Assembly (NCBI RefSeq): GCF_047948215.1
Contig: NC_134455.1
Coordinates: forward strand, 78,684,189-78,748,188
From: Lycorma delicatula
Lineage: Eukaryota > Arthropoda > Insecta > Hemiptera > Fulgoridae
Length of the DNA: 64,000 bases
Direction of reading: 5' to 3'
How positions within the stretch are numbered: position 1 is the first letter of the stretch; the number at the start of each line of letters is the position of its first letter. The notes under the pieces were generated by a model. It saw only the letters and a list, made by a program, of their open reading frames with translations, did not search any database and was not told where the DNA came from. Shown here one piece after another: positions 23,041 through 35,584 of this stretch. The position numbers were made by a program, and so were the translations under genes.

Positions 23041-23489
23041 CTTCGTGGATATGTAATATATTCAAATCAGACTAACAATTTATTTATATTATTTTTTCAA
23101 ATAAATATTTCCTAAAAATAATTTTTAAAATGGAAAAAACATCAGTTAATACACGTTTACATTTTCAGAAATTAGAAAATTTGGAATAAATCAACTCTGT
23201 CATCTTTTGGTTTAAGTGTCACGAAAGGTTTACCCATTTAGTGTGATAGTTATCGTTGTTGATTAAAATTTTATGTGATACTGCAAGATCTCGGTTCAAA
23301 TTCGGTTAAAAAATTGTGATTTACAATTGATCATGATCTGTTTAGTAGTAATCACTAAATTTCTATCTTCCCGTTAAAATTCTTTTAAACAATTTATACT
23401 ATAGACATTAATATTTAAGAATAGTCAGTAAAACAACATAAACTAACAACAAACATAATTTAAATAATTAATTTTATTATAGTTTTTAT

Positions 23490-24035
23490 CTACCATACAT
23501 CTAATTTAGCGTTTTACGGTATTAAGACATTCAAATTTAAACTGGAATTACGAGGACATGTAGAAGATACCAAAATGATGAAGATTACAAAAATTTGAAT
23601 AGATAAAACTGATATAGAATATAGTTAAAAAGATATTGACGTTAAAAGATTAATACAAAATAGGGAGGAATGATTGAATAAGAAAAGCCTGATAAAAAAG
23701 ACTAGTTCTGTAGTTAAAAACGCGTAGCTGCATTTCATCATTCCTTTCGGTTGTGTGACAATTTTCAGTTACTAGGTAAAATATTTACTTAATTCTACAT
23801 CCTAAAATTTTTTGTTTTCAGCAAACTGATAATCTAATAAAATCATAAATAGACGTACACAAATTTAAAAATAAAAATAAAGATCCAAAATGAAATCTTG
23901 AAATACTCTTAATTTTATATTATTTCTTTTCACTTGTATTATTATTATATTGATTTTAGCTGAAAAATTACGAATTTTAATGGAACTAGAAACTTGTTAG
24001 TGAACTATGTTAGTGTAATTACATTTTTTAACCAA
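23490..24035 (+). repeat. Repeat C, copy 2
   Basis: Partner of 7150-7880. It shares AAGACATTCAAATTTAAACT near 23524, AATAGATAAAACTGATA near 23598, TTTCATCATTCCTTTCGGTT near 23732, and TTTTCAGCAAACTGATAATC near 23815. It lacks about 170 bp present in copy 1. Confidence 0.75.
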
Positions 24036-24409
24036 CAGAAAGTGTCAAAATTCATTACGGTTCATTAGCTTTACGGACTAAATTAAAAAAAATTATATTT
24101 CTGTATAAGTTATAATCGATTATATATAGAGTATCCTGAGCGATCCTGGTAAAACTTAAAAGACTGATTCAAAACTGAAAATAAAAAAAAATTTCTGAAA
24201 TGGAAATATGACTGATAAATATAATTTTTTTAAAAATTCAGCAGAATCGATGTTATATCTCGATTTATTTTACCTCTGTTATCCATTTTATATTTTATGC
24301 TTAAATAAAAATTTATATATTTCCGGATTTAGATAATTTAATGAATCTTAAAAAGATTAAGTTAGACAAAATTTTCAAACCTTTTACAGTTCTATTTAAC
24401 AAATAAAAT

Positions 24410-24449
<40 letters not shown>

Positions 24450-24960
24450 AGGTGTCTAAGGAGGTGTTGGCGAATCATAAGGGACGGATTATGGACATCA
24501 AAATAAAAAATAAAAAAAAGTTTATGTAGACAAACGCCCTACTCGATTAAGTTACCTTATATCTGTTATTTTGTCATTTTTAATGAAAAATTTATATCTT
24601 AAAACATAGATCTGTTGTAGATGTATCTAACTTCTTCTAAAAAATATATAAATTTAAAAATTTTACCTTGAGAATACCCAAAAATCGGTCGTTAACAACA
24701 TTAATAATTCCGTAAATATTACTTTTGTTAATATTTTTTTATTTGTTAAAATTTTATATAGAGAAAAAATTATACATCATTTGTTCGCTTTATATAAACG
24801 TTTAATATACGGCTGAAATTGTTTAAGTAGAATGTAACAATTTTGTCCCGGCCTTCACTTCCTTCACTAATTTAATTAAAAGTAATTAATAATAATTTAT
24901 ATTATTAACAAGTGATAAATATTAAAAAATACAACTGCAAAAAAAAACATTGCTGTTTAA
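24036..24960. other. AT-rich DNA with an (AC)n microsatellite
   Basis: An (AC)n array lies at 24412-24446, followed by GAGAGG. No gene or repeat relative is recognised in the rest. Confidence 0.5.
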
Positions 24961-25039
24961 TATAGGATAATTAAAGACCGTGCGGGTGACAATTTTATAT
25001 ATAGTATAATTTTTTTTTCAAATTTTTCAAATTTATTTA

Positions 25040-25077
<38 letters not shown>

Positions 25078-25207
25078 ATGACACTCCCGGTAACGTAAGG
25101 ATTCTAAAGCGCAGTCATACATCTAAATCGGTTCAGCCGTTGAGCTGCTACGGAGGAACAAACATACATATGTACATACATTCACCCCAAATACATTACA
25201 CTCCTTC
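24961..25207 (+). repeat. Repeat H, copy 1, containing an expanded (AT)n tract
   Basis: Matches the reverse complement of 61240-61458. Shared blocks are ATAGGATAATTAAAGA, TGACAATTTT, CTATGACACT, AATCGGTTCAGCCGTTGAGC near 25116, and the word TGCTACGG. Here an (AT)n tract fills 25043-25073 at the point where the other copy has only ACATATACAG. The AACAAACATACATA tail is typical of short insect interspersed elements. The class (Helitron-like or other) is unknown. Confidence 0.85.
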
Positions 25208-26204
25208 TTGGGTAGTCGTGTAGTAGTAATAACAGAAAAAGAATTTTTATTAAAAAACATAAAGTGGCCGACAGAGGGAAAATGAAGCGAGTAAGGCATA
25301 TGGGTTTATATTAACTTTTTATGTATTTTTATGGGCCTTAAGTATGGAAAAAAAAGTCAGTTACAAAAGTTAATAGTCAATTAGTCCCTTAAGTTTGGCC
25401 AACATATCGTGTGACACTTTATGCTCGTATACTTTCGAAACTACCTATCTTATCCAGTATGTATAAAATTAAAATTAAAAAATTATAGTTATTTCATTGT
25501 TTTATAATTTTCTGAATAAAACTTATTTATTAAAGTTGTATAAGGCTTCTTAAAATATTTTTTTAAACTTGATTTCCATCTTTTAAATAACCTATCACGT
25601 TCCTTTATTAAGTGAACCAGTTCTTGCATCATCCAATCCTTTTTACAAACTGCATTACATGAATAGTCAGCACGTCAGTTGGATAACTTCTGGCTTTTTC
25701 ATAAGTGAGTCTAAAGTCATTCATGTTATTTGAATAGATTTATTTTGTATTCTTCAGTTTTATATAATCCTTGAAAAATATTATTATATAATAGCTTCCT
25801 CGCATTAAATGTATCGATCTTGTAATTAAATTGACTAATAGCATTATTTCTTATAGTTTTATGACAAATCATATAACGATAAAAAATAGTTACAGTTTAA
25901 AATTTATTATTACCTTATTTAATCAACCAATATAATTTTTTTGAAAATTATTTACAAAATATTCTTTATATGTATTATTTAAAACAATAAAATTATAGGA
26001 TATTTAAGATATTTTAAGTATTTAAGCCAATGATTTTAAGGTATTTAAACAGCCAATTGTTTAGAGGTCTTTCTTCAGGTCTCTGCTAAAAAAAAAAATC
26101 ACCAATCTGATTTTTATTTAATATTAACTTCAATCAGTAAAAGAGGTATTTTAATCGCTTAATTTTTTCTCCTAATGTGTACGATGCAATTTTTTTTAAT
26201 TAAT
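25208..26204. other. AT-rich DNA, no feature seen
   Basis: No gene or repeat relative recognised. Confidence 0.45.
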
Positions 26205-26641
26205 GAACAAAAAGATGTTCCCCATGCCACAATGAAATAAGGATAATAAAAATGACACGTAAATGAGATGTAGTCTTCCACAGACTCAGGCCGGCCATTC
26301 TTGAGAAGTACGGATAATTGAACCCAACCACCAAGCCTACCTCCGTGTCGCAAGTGGTAACGTTTCGGCCTTTCATCCGGAGGTTCCGGGTTCGAATTCC
26401 GGTCAGGCATGGCATTTTCACACGCTACTTGTCATTCATCTCATTCTCTGAAACAATAACTAACGGAGATAAAAAAAAACATCTACCAATGTACACCGGT
26501 ATCCATAATCCAGAATTAAATCCGTATAAAAGCAACTCTAACGTTTATTAATTTAATTTGAACCTCAGAATTTTCGTTTTCGATAATCAGCTGTTAAAAA
26601 ACTGAGTTGCCATGATTGAACCACTAGGACGGCCCGGTAGG
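26205..26641 (-). mobile_element. SINE family A copy split by a family B SINE
   Basis: Minus-strand family A SINE in two parts. Positions 26205-26334 hold the 3' body with CCGGCCATTCTTGAGAA and AACCCAACCACCAA. Positions 26485-26641 hold the rest, with ACACCGGTATCCATAATC, AATCCGTATAAAAGCAAC and the tRNA-like head ending GAACCACTAGGACGGCCCGG. Joining the two parts restores the order seen in other copies, where AACCACC-CAATGTACACCGG is continuous (inverse of 30897-30930). Confidence 0.85.
26335..26484 (+). mobile_element. tRNA-derived SINE (family B), nested insertion
   Basis: The head is tRNA-like: a GCAAGTGGTAACG A-box region near 26351, an anticodon-loop-like CCTTTCATC, and a strong T-arm/B-box CCGGGTTCGAATTCCGG at 26386-26402. 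It continues into GTCAGGCATGGCATTTT and an A-rich end near 26471-26479. ACCAA at 26330-26334 and again at 26485-26489 bracket it as a short target-site duplication. Other copies lie at 45393 and 62388. The CTTTCAT loop recalls tRNA-Glu(UUC), which is inference. It is not a functional tRNA gene. Confidence 0.85.
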
Positions 26642-27779
26642 CTAAAATCCCTCATTTAAATAAAAAAAAGGTTACTTAAATGAGCGTTATTTAAACGTTC
26701 ACAAATTAATCTACATACATATTTTGACATTTGCAGTACGTAGGAAAATGGAGATACTTCAGAGTATATCAAGCTATCGACTCCATTAACGTTTTACACA
26801 TAATTATACTTTATAACAATAAGAAAAAAAAAAGTCAATTAACACTATTTTAATTGTACTTTTCATATATTACCATTATTATTTAAATTTCATCATAAAT
26901 ATTTTTTATCTCATTCTATATTTTAATATTTATTAATTATATAAAAATGAAAAAATAACATGTTAATTTAATAGATAATCATGTATGGGAAATATTTATA
27001 CGGATTATAAATATTTTATAGTATTGTTTAGTTAATCATGTTCCATATGAAAAAATAATCTTGTGATAATATTAATATTAATTTAAAATAATTTTTTTTA
27101 ACAATTAATTATTGCAGTAACAATAGTATTTTTTATTTTTTATGTAAAGTTCTAATATTATTAAAAATACATTAAATTTTAATATTAATACACTGTGTTA
27201 ATAAGATTTTTCATTCAAAATTCTTTATTTACAAATTCATTTCATCTGTTAAATAACAGAATTATTCAATGAATTTGAATCATATTTGAATTTGATTTAT
27301 ACATAAAGTATAACATTTCATTTTATATCTGAAATTTTTTCAAAAAATTGTTGAAATGTTAAAGAAATTACGGAATAAGTGATAATTATTAGAAATTAAA
27401 TAAAAATTGTTATAAATTTAGTTGCAGAAGATTTTGAACGTCTAACGAAAATAAAAAGGAGAAATTCATGTATTTTATGGCTACATATCCGCTATACTTA
27501 TGGAATTAAGAAGGAAATATTTTGCAAAAAAAAAATGCTAAGTGCGTGTGAAATGGAAGAATATTTAAATAACAAGAGCTGGTGTACGTTAAGTAATTAT
27601 TGCAACCAAGCCTGGTATTGTAGACTTGATTTATTTAAAGAATTTAATGACTAATGGAAATTTTGTTAACCTCTTAACAATTATATATAATAGTTGAAGG
27701 CAGTTGAAGTATATCAATTCTCTAAGTTTGCATTTTTTTTTTGCTCTTTTATCCTGTAGTTTGTTTATTATTTTTTTTG
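26642..27779. other. AT-rich DNA, no feature seen
   Basis: No gene or repeat relative recognised. Confidence 0.45.
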
Positions 27780-27780
27780 T

Positions 27781-27830
27781 AGCGGGTTCAGCAGCACCAC
27801 CTACCTGCAACGATTCTAGAATCAGGAATA
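27781..27830 (+). other. Possible small exon (splice-like borders)
   Basis: A GC-richer 50-bp island follows a long T-rich tract ending TTTTTTTTTGTAG and precedes GGCAAGTGA, which could be a GC-type donor. One frame reads GSAAPPTCNDSRIRNN with no stop. The opposite strand also offers a donor-like GCAGGTAGGT, so orientation is not certain. There is no supporting neighbour exon. Confidence 0.15.
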
Positions 27831-30800
27831 ATGGCAAGTGATTATAATATTTGTTATTTTTACCTTATTGCAATTTTATAATAAATTTAATCAGCATTGT
27901 TAATTATTATTTAGCAATTAAAACTGTCTTTCCAACAAACTATTTTAAAATAATACTTTAGAGCATTTTCCAATATTAACATAATCATCAGAGGGCCCTA
28001 AAAAATGAAGCAAATTAATGTATGTTTAAGTGTGTTGTTTAAAGTAATCTGTCTGACAAAAACCGACATAAATGATTACTTTGGTTTTACCTTTTACAAT
28101 TCTATAATTGTTTTATACTTCTAATAATAGAGTGAATAACCGAAAGCGTTCGAGTAATTTTTAAATAAATATATTTTATTCGTAAAAGCTGGTTTTTAAT
28201 ACAATTATTACTAATTTTATTAACCGATTATGGCAGTTTAAACAAGTAGTACTTGTCTAATTTGTTCTCTCAAGAAATATTTCTACATTAACTGCCAAAA
28301 AATAGGTATTTTTTTTTTTTATTATCTTCATCTAATTTGAGGGTTTTTGAACCGTTGTTTTTTTTCCAGTCATTGCCCATTGTTTCACATTCGGTACAAC
28401 CAACCATCTCTTCACCTGTACGACTAAACGAACACTATCGACTATACTTAAAATGATTGTATTTTTCTTTAATTATCTTAATTAAAATGGTAATACGAAA
28501 TTTAATTATCGTGTAAGGTTTCTTATATCAACATTTATAAAGAAAGGCTTTCAACAATTACTTATTAAAAAAAAGTAAATTTATTTTTTTCTAATATAAG
28601 AGAAAGTTTACTATCCATTCCTTAATATACGGGTGATCAAAGGCAGGAATGAGTGTCTAAGGTGTAAAGCATGGTTTGTAGGTGCCAATTCCTTTTTGGA
28701 ATCATAAGGAAGTTAAACGAGCCTTATTGTAAGGGTTTTCCTTAATTAAAAATTTTATTATACAAATTTACTTAAAAATTGTTTACAATTAACTTTCAGC
28801 AACTGAATTTATTAATTTTTTTCTACGTTTCATCTATTTTCAAGTTTAATAATCATTGGTAAGATTATCATAATAATATTTATTTGTAATAATAATTTTT
28901 AATAAAAAAAATGATTAAATTAGGAGAATGTTGTTCTTAAAAAATTATAATTAGTAAAATAAATTTAGGCTTCATATATATTATTATAATTTATAATTTA
29001 ATTACACAATAATAAAAATTACCGGTACTGTCCTAAGGCTAATTTCTACTCAAGAAAATAATAGTAATTATCTTTCAATTATGTTGTATATTTTAGGTTA
29101 TTAATTTTTTATCTCATTTTTTTATTTAATAGATCGTAATAAAAACAAATTACAATCTTAAAATGCCTTCACATTTAAATATTAAAGGTTTTAAATGTGT
29201 TTTATAACTTCAAAATTCTTAATGTCAAACCTCTGGCTGAACAAGTTTCCCTTTTACTTAACTTTCATATAATAGCAACTAGTGTAAAATTAGTAAAATA
29301 TTTGTAAAAGATATGAGGATTTTTTACTAGATTTCATTTTTTGTATTTATGATTTTAATGTAAAGGGGTTAACTGACCGTCGAGGTAGATGGCCAGTTAA
29401 TAATAGTAAATTAATACTATACTAGGATATAAAAAAGTTTTTTTACATTCTATCCGAAATTTACTTTTGTAGAGACATATGGCTAGTAGTCTTGAGTAGT
29501 ACCATTAATTAAACTCCAATAATCGTAAAGATAAATTACGTATGTATTCAAATCCAAGTAAAATTATTCTCTACTTTTAAATAAAATTAAAACAGGATTC
29601 TTCAGTATAATGATGCTAACATTTCACATGTCAGTGATTTTTCAAAAACTCGTATATTCATTTATTTATGATTGGTTGTCAATAGATTTTTTACGCGGTT
29701 AATAATTATTTTTAAGGCATTCAAAACATATAGTTTTGAAGTAAATTTGATAAAACAACTAAAATTTCATAGTAAAAAAGTTAATAAAAATTATTGAATG
29801 AATGAACAAATCCATTTTAAAATGATAAATCTATATTTTTGAAAAAGAAATCAATGAAAATGACCGTTAAAAACCGCTGGTAGCAAATATAACAGATAAA
29901 ACGGGACGCGTAAAAAACCGTTAAAATATGGATAATAGTATTTCGTAAAATGTCCAGTAGTGATGTGTCCGTTGTAGACATGATGATATTGGTTAAACCA
30001 TATCAAAGAAATAGCAACAGCCTGCACGGCTCGATCGTGTGCTTTGTGCGAAAAAAATAATAAAAGAAGAAAAAAGGTACAGATGGTGTCTCCTCCCCTT
30101 CGACGAGCATCCTTAGAAAAATTTTATAAAAACCCTAAAAAGGAAATGGGGTCGTAAGAAGGCCAGGATATTTATAAACATCTAGGAAAAGACTTTTTTT
30201 GAAGGGTGTGCTGTTACCCTCCAGAAACCAGGAAACGTTGAGGAATCGTGTTGAATAATATAATTTAGCATTCAATTTTTAGGGTGGCTAGTGTAAGATT
30301 ATTTTTAGGGTGGTTTTTAGATTTTTATAATATATTATTCAGAAAAGTGCGATTCAAGTTTTTTTTCCCACGTTTCGTTCGGTCAGGTAGACAGTACAAG
30401 TGACCTTGACCTAAACTATACTGTACTATGCTGCGTCAGACTTCCTGCTTAATCTGTTTACAGGCCTATACCACGACCCCTTAATGGATTTAATAAAAAT
30501 AAATAACACACTATTAATAACATTAAGTTATTGAAATTTAAAAAATATATTTTTATGAATTGTACTTAAATAAATAGTCGGACCATCATTTTATTTAAAA
30601 ATAAATGTAGTTTAAATTTACAGTTACATGAAAAATCTGATGAAATATAAAAAAAAATGTCAAAGCTGAAAGACTGTTAAAAAAAACAAGAGTATTCTCA
30701 AGTAAAATCAAAGTGAAGCATAAGGACTATATTAATCCCGTTAAATCCTTGCCCATCGGTTTGTAGCTGAAACATTCCTTTCACAGAGATGAGTAAAACA

Positions 30801-30852
30801 GAAGTGTTCTTAATTTATGCTCCCAACACATTTAAGTTAATTTATACAATTT
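27831..30852. other. AT-rich DNA, no assigned gene
   Basis: Three kilobases without a recognisable frame. Slightly GC-richer bits occur at 28350-28440, 28620-28740 and 30000-30480, none matching another part of the window convincingly. Confidence 0.45.
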
Positions 30853-31085
30853 ACTAGTCCTTGTAAACGATTTTATACGGATTTGAATGCTAGACTGTGT
30901 ATACCGGTGTACATTGGGTGGTTGTATTTCAATTAACCATACATTTCAGGAACGGTCGGCCTGAGTCTGTTCAATCAGCGATTTACCAGTACAGTTACAC
31001 TTACAGGTCAGACCGTGCACAGATGCTTTGTCAGCTCTGCAGAGTATTGTTGATATCATGTCGCTGTGTTGTTACTCTGTAACCT
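30853..31085 (+). mobile_element. SINE family A copy, variant 3' end
   Basis: The body matches the family: ATACGGATTTGAATGCTAGA near 30876, ATACCGGTGTACATTGGGTG near 30900, TTCAATTAACCA, and GGTCGGCCTGAGTCTG near 30955. After that the 3' part (CAGTACAGTTACACTTACAG) differs from the copy at 60891 and resembles that at 62061. This defines a second 3'-end type. The tRNA-like head is truncated. The 61-codon frame at 30897-31082 is part of the SINE, not a gene. Confidence 0.82.
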
Positions 31086-31568
31086 GGTATACATAAATAA
31101 ATAAATTTAGTTTTATTACTTACATTTTCTTGAAAAAAAAATGTTTTAAAGCGCCTTTTTTTGATTAGGTTTAACACTGAATCGCAACTTTACGACCAAA
31201 TTTTTAAAATAACTACTAAATTAATCAATACAGAAACAATGTACTGTTTTCCAACCACCTTACATAGTCTTAATAACAGTTATTGTGGACTACTGCTCAA
31301 AAGAAAAAATGATACAATTTTTCTACAAAAATTACATGACTCTTAATGACTCTTAATTTCATATTTTTATTATAAAATTACATCTCATCGTTGAAAATAT
31401 AATAATGTTTGCTATTAATTGATTTTCATATTTTATTCAGCTTATTAAAACAAAAACAACAAATTTTAACCTTTTTCCTAACTGAAAGAGTTATTACTTA
31501 CAAAATGGAAGAACAAACGTTTTTAAGCCTCAAATGCCAAAATTTGTGGAGGACAATAACAGATTTGT
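31086..31568. other. AT-rich DNA, no feature seen
   Basis: Contains a short frame (31161-31346) with no known family and a duplicated TGACTCTTAA near 31338-31358. Confidence 0.4.
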
Positions 31569-31681
31569 AAATTATTAAATATTATTAAAAAGTATGAATC
31601 CACCTAACCAGTAAGTAAATTTCTTAATTTCTTAATTGCTCGTAAGGTGGATTCAAAGTTTTTAATAATATTTAATAATTT
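31569..31681. repeat. Long inverted repeat (37-bp arms, 39-bp loop)
   Basis: 31569-31605 and 31645-31681 are reverse complements with two mismatches in 37. The arms contain GAATCCACCT / AGGTGGATTC next to A/T-rich stems. It could be a miniature fold-back transposon or a transcribed hairpin such as a small-RNA precursor. No other copy is visible in the window. Confidence 0.9.
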
Positions 31682-33384
31682 ATTTATATATCAGCAGCGG
31701 TAATCATGTTTGAGAAATTAATTCTTAACAGAGTTTTAATGGAAAGATGCATAAGGTTTTTTGAGGATTTTTGCGCTTTTCGTCTTGGAATAAAATTCTC
31801 GAACTAGTTCATAACGTATTATAAAATAGTCTTCTTTTTCATAACTAATCTTCTTGAACATTTTTAAGGCAAATTGCAGTAGTAAAAAAAAAATTATTAG
31901 CTACAGAAAAACGATATTGATTATTTTTTTATTATAAAATGGGTACAAAGCTTGTAACTAAAGGAAACATTGTAACTAAAGAACAATAATATAACTCAAC
32001 TAATAGAAAGTGAATTTCAGAAACAAAAAAAGTTTCCCTAAAGATATTAGTTTTTTTTTATATGTAACCGCAAAATATCCGACTGTTATGTTAACTATAT
32101 TTGAATTACGTTAAACGTTTGTTGTGATGATAACTAAGAGTACGTTCATTAAGTAGAAATTAAAAAAAATTATTATGTGTAATTTATTCTGATATCTTAA
32201 TATACAGTGAATTTATTTCAACCTTTTTGAATAAATTTTATAAATTTAGGTAGATTTGTCCTTTACTATAATCTACTTACAGTTCTTAATTTTCACTTTT
32301 TGTGAACGGTTTTTAGTAATTTATAATGTTAATTTATTCTAATAACTTTTCGAGATGACTCTTTCTACATAAAGAAAGATAATATTTGAAAATATATAAA
32401 TAGTAAACAAATAAGCAATTTTTATTCGATTGGTAAACAATTATCATCATCAGTAATTTTGGGATTGGTGAAATATGATGTAACTTTATAAAGACAAACT
32501 TTCAAAAGTTTACTTTTTAAAACGAATTTGTATGATTCTAATAAACTATTAATACATTAGTATAATGTAGAATTCTATATATTGTAAATAAATTTAGTAT
32601 TTGCAAAAAAATTTTTAAAAATCCCAAAAATCTTTGGTCATTAAAAACACTAAATAACAAAAGATGATGATTTCATTAAAAATAATTCATGTTTTCTAAA
32701 ATTCTTCAGGTATCTAGTGTAGTTTTGTTGAACCGGTAACCATAGTAAATTGCATTACTTGTACGTGTATTGAATGTACCTGAATACGTTACTAATCTTG
32801 ACTTATGAGATTATTACAAATTTTTTGATAATTAAAAACTGTTTATACGATTGAATAAAATTTGAAAACACTTCTTTTCATCTAAAATACCCTAATTAAT
32901 GAATCTGTCCATTCTTAGTCTAAAAAAAGGCATAGACAGAATGACTATACTCTATACAGTAAGAGCTGTTTGGAGTAAAATTATAGTTTTTAGAAAAAAG
33001 TAACAAATTTTTCACGTTAGGCTTATTACGGATAATGATTAGTGAAGTAATTTCCTGCCTCCTTCATTGATACTGATGTGGTATTGATTTATCAAGTCCG
33101 TTAAACAAGTCTGAGTAAATTACTACTGCATGCTAGAAATCTTCAACCAAATAAAATGTACATCTTCACAGAAATGGCTGTATAATTGCATGTTATGATT
33201 ATAGCAGTTATGATTTAGATGATTCATAATCATTAAATTTAAAATAGAAATTGAAACAAATATTGGAAAGCAGAAAATTAATGTATCACTTTATATTAAG
33301 AAACAATGAGACTCTAAAACTTGGTAATGGAAAATATTAAAAATAAAAAATCATCAATTAAAAAAAAAAACAAAAAACAAACAA
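31682..33384. other. AT-rich DNA, no feature seen
   Basis: No gene or repeat relative recognised. Confidence 0.45.
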
Positions 33385-34150
33385 ATCCAAAAAAGGTACA
33401 GGCTACGCTGTAGTTTTGCTAGAAGTGAATTTTTTATCCAACCTTCCGGATGATTTTTCTATTTTCATTAGCGAAGGTTTTGCCATTCTGCAAGCATTAA
33501 AATACATCGGCGAAGCTGATACAGAAAAACTAATAACCTTTACAGATTCCCACAATGCAATAACAGCAATAAAAATAAATGAATGAACATCATAATCCAA
33601 AAATATATAGATGTTGGCAAAGAGCCAAAACACCTTTTGCAAACATCTAACTCAGCTTTATCCTCCCACTTAGACATTAAATCGAATGAAGAAGCAGAAA
33701 AATTGCTAAAGTAACTGCTTGTTGGATCTCACGAAAACTGTACGCAATTGAACATTTTGTAAACGTTTAAAGAAGCTCAAAAAATATCCAAAAATAAAGT
33801 AATCAATAATTGGAACAAAAAAGTTGCAACAGATCAAACCTCAAAAACTCCATCAAGTACGACAAAGTACTTATGAAGAAAATCCTGCATTCTCATTTCC
33901 CAGAAAACGTTAAGTCATCATAACTCGATCGAGAATAGTGGATACGCTAATTTCAGAAACGTATATCGTATATTGAAAAAGGAGCGAGATCTATGTGATT
34001 ATTTTCATGTTTATCTATCAGTAAAACACATTTTTACCGACTGGCCAGACTACTAAACGAAAAGTATGAAACACATGATACCTCAAGATGTAGAAAAGAG
34101 TTTAAATAACGTGACAAATTGTGAGAAAACAGTTATCTGAAAGACCTGAC
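33385..34150 (+). pseudogene. LINE RNase H domain relic (third LINE family)
   Basis: From about 33385 one frame reads KKGTGYAVVLLEVNF, then DDFSIFISEGFAILQAL, TEKLITFTDSHNAITAIK and a TGA stop near 33584. This is the RNase H fold of Jockey/I-type LINEs, which removes the RNA template. The catalytic-type E (in SEGF) and D (in FTDS) are present. Beyond, IKSNEEAEKL near 33675-33705 corresponds to the G-N-E-x-A-D block. Later broken frames to about 34150 resemble the region before the terminal zinc-binding motif. The reverse transcriptase part is missing upstream. The 79-codon minus frame at 33403-33642 is a shadow. Clade is inferred from the presence of RNase H. Confidence 0.75.
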
Positions 34151-34759
34151 TTTTCAGCATTGTATATAAGTATGAATTATAAGTAAAAATTTCTAATTAG
34201 ACATGTGTGTTCTAAATTTGTTAAATTCTTGAATTGTACTTTACTGCTACAATTAAATTGAATTTACTGCTACAAGAAGTATTCTGAAATTTGATATTAT
34301 GAACATGTGATCCATTAGTTATTTATTGCTAATGACCAATAAACTTGATGCGACACTAAATAAAAAAATTAAAAAAAACAAACTTGTTTTAAAGGAAACG
34401 ATTATGAATTTTCAATGGTCTGCTCTAATATGTACCGTAGGTATAAGAATTGTAACAATCAGTACATATGTAAAAGATTTATTTATTATTTTTTACAATG
34501 CTGCCTCATAGTAAAACGTATTTGGATGTTTACTATACTGAGTCCTCCCGCATTACTGTTTTACAATATAACTGATACTGCTGCAGTATGTAAAAAGAAT
34601 AGTGAAAAAAATAAAAACAGAACTAAAAAAATGTGCTTGATTGGATTTTATTTTATTTATTACGTTTTTTTTAATGGAAGAATTGTATATATACAGTATT
34701 GAAACGATTTGTGCTTTTAATTTTCTGATCAGAACAAGCGGGGATGTTGACAGTGTAAA
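34151..34759. other. AT-rich DNA, no feature seen
   Basis: Only AT-biased short frames (34326-34511, 34415-34702), without recognisable family. Confidence 0.45.
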
Positions 34760-35095
34760 GTGTTAATGCATCGTTTGCGTTGGTTCGCGCTGATGGGTAT
34801 TAACCCGGTTGGTCGCGTGTCCATCCAATACTTTATCTCTCCTCACGTTCACTTTGGATTTTTGTCATTGCAAGGGATAAAAAGCCGAGTCGGTAGTAAC
34901 GCGAAATATACCAAAGAGGGATTCTACATTGAATGTAACTTAGAATTAGAATTGGACTCTTGTTATATGCTGGCAGCTACTGATGAATTTATACACGACT
35001 CTTCATTTGACTACTTCACTTTTTATAAAAAAATCAAATCATTTGAAAATATTCCTACCAAAATGACAGATATAACCACAGATATATTGGTTTGA
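34760..35095 (+). CDS. Unrecognised 111-codon ORF, possible coding fragment
   Basis: I do not recognise this protein. It opens at GTG (ATG two codons later at 34766) and ends at TGA 35093-35095. The first half is basic and GC-richer (HRLRWFALMGINPVGRVSI). The second half is acidic with balanced, protein-like composition (GFYIECNLELELDSCYMLAA, then DEFIHDSSFDYFTFYKKIKS). It lacks the K/N/I homopolymers of the AT-bias frames around it. No signal peptide, membrane segment or domain motif is seen. It could be a terminal exon, a transposon-encoded piece or chance. The start is uncertain; if it is an exon, the true left border would be a splice site upstream. Confidence 0.25.
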   Translation: MLMHRLRWFALMGINPVGRVSIQYFISPHVHFGFLSLQGIKSRVGSNAKYTKEGFYIECNLELELDSCYMLAATDEFIHDSSFDYFTFYKKIKSFENIPTKMTDITTDILV

Positions 35096-35567
35096 TTTAT
35101 AGAGTGGAAACACTAATATGTTTTGTATATTTCCTGTTATTAGTTTATAACTTCGTTTTTTTTTAAATATGTCTCATCTACAACAAAAATAAACCTGAAT
35201 GTTCAGTCTCATTAAAAACAAATAAATGAAATAATGATTATCTATAAAAAATAAAAACGACAACTGAAATGCATTTTACTTTTTTGCTGTCTTTAAAACA
35301 CCTTTACTAAGAGAAAATCAAAATCATATTAATAAATGTTAAAAATTTTTAATAATTTCAGATTTTTGTTAGCTAACAGACAACTGATTTATTTATGCAA
35401 TACTTTTATTTCGATGCTTAAACGTTAACAAAAGAATAAATTGCGGTTGTCTTCAGATTGTACTTAATGTACAATATTTTAATTTTTAAACCAAGATATT
35501 ATTAACAATTATTTTACTATGAGAATGACTAAACCATTTTTTAAGAGTAATTAATTAGTCTTAATTA
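35096..35567. other. AT-rich DNA, no feature seen
   Basis: No gene or repeat relative recognised. Confidence 0.45.
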
Positions 35568-35584
35568 GTCTCGTATTTACTTTA

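Noticed and set aside
24412..24446. Short-period repeats as CRISPR or telomere arrays
   Set aside because: They are dinucleotide microsatellites. No spaced direct repeats or TTAGG arrays are present anywhere in the window.
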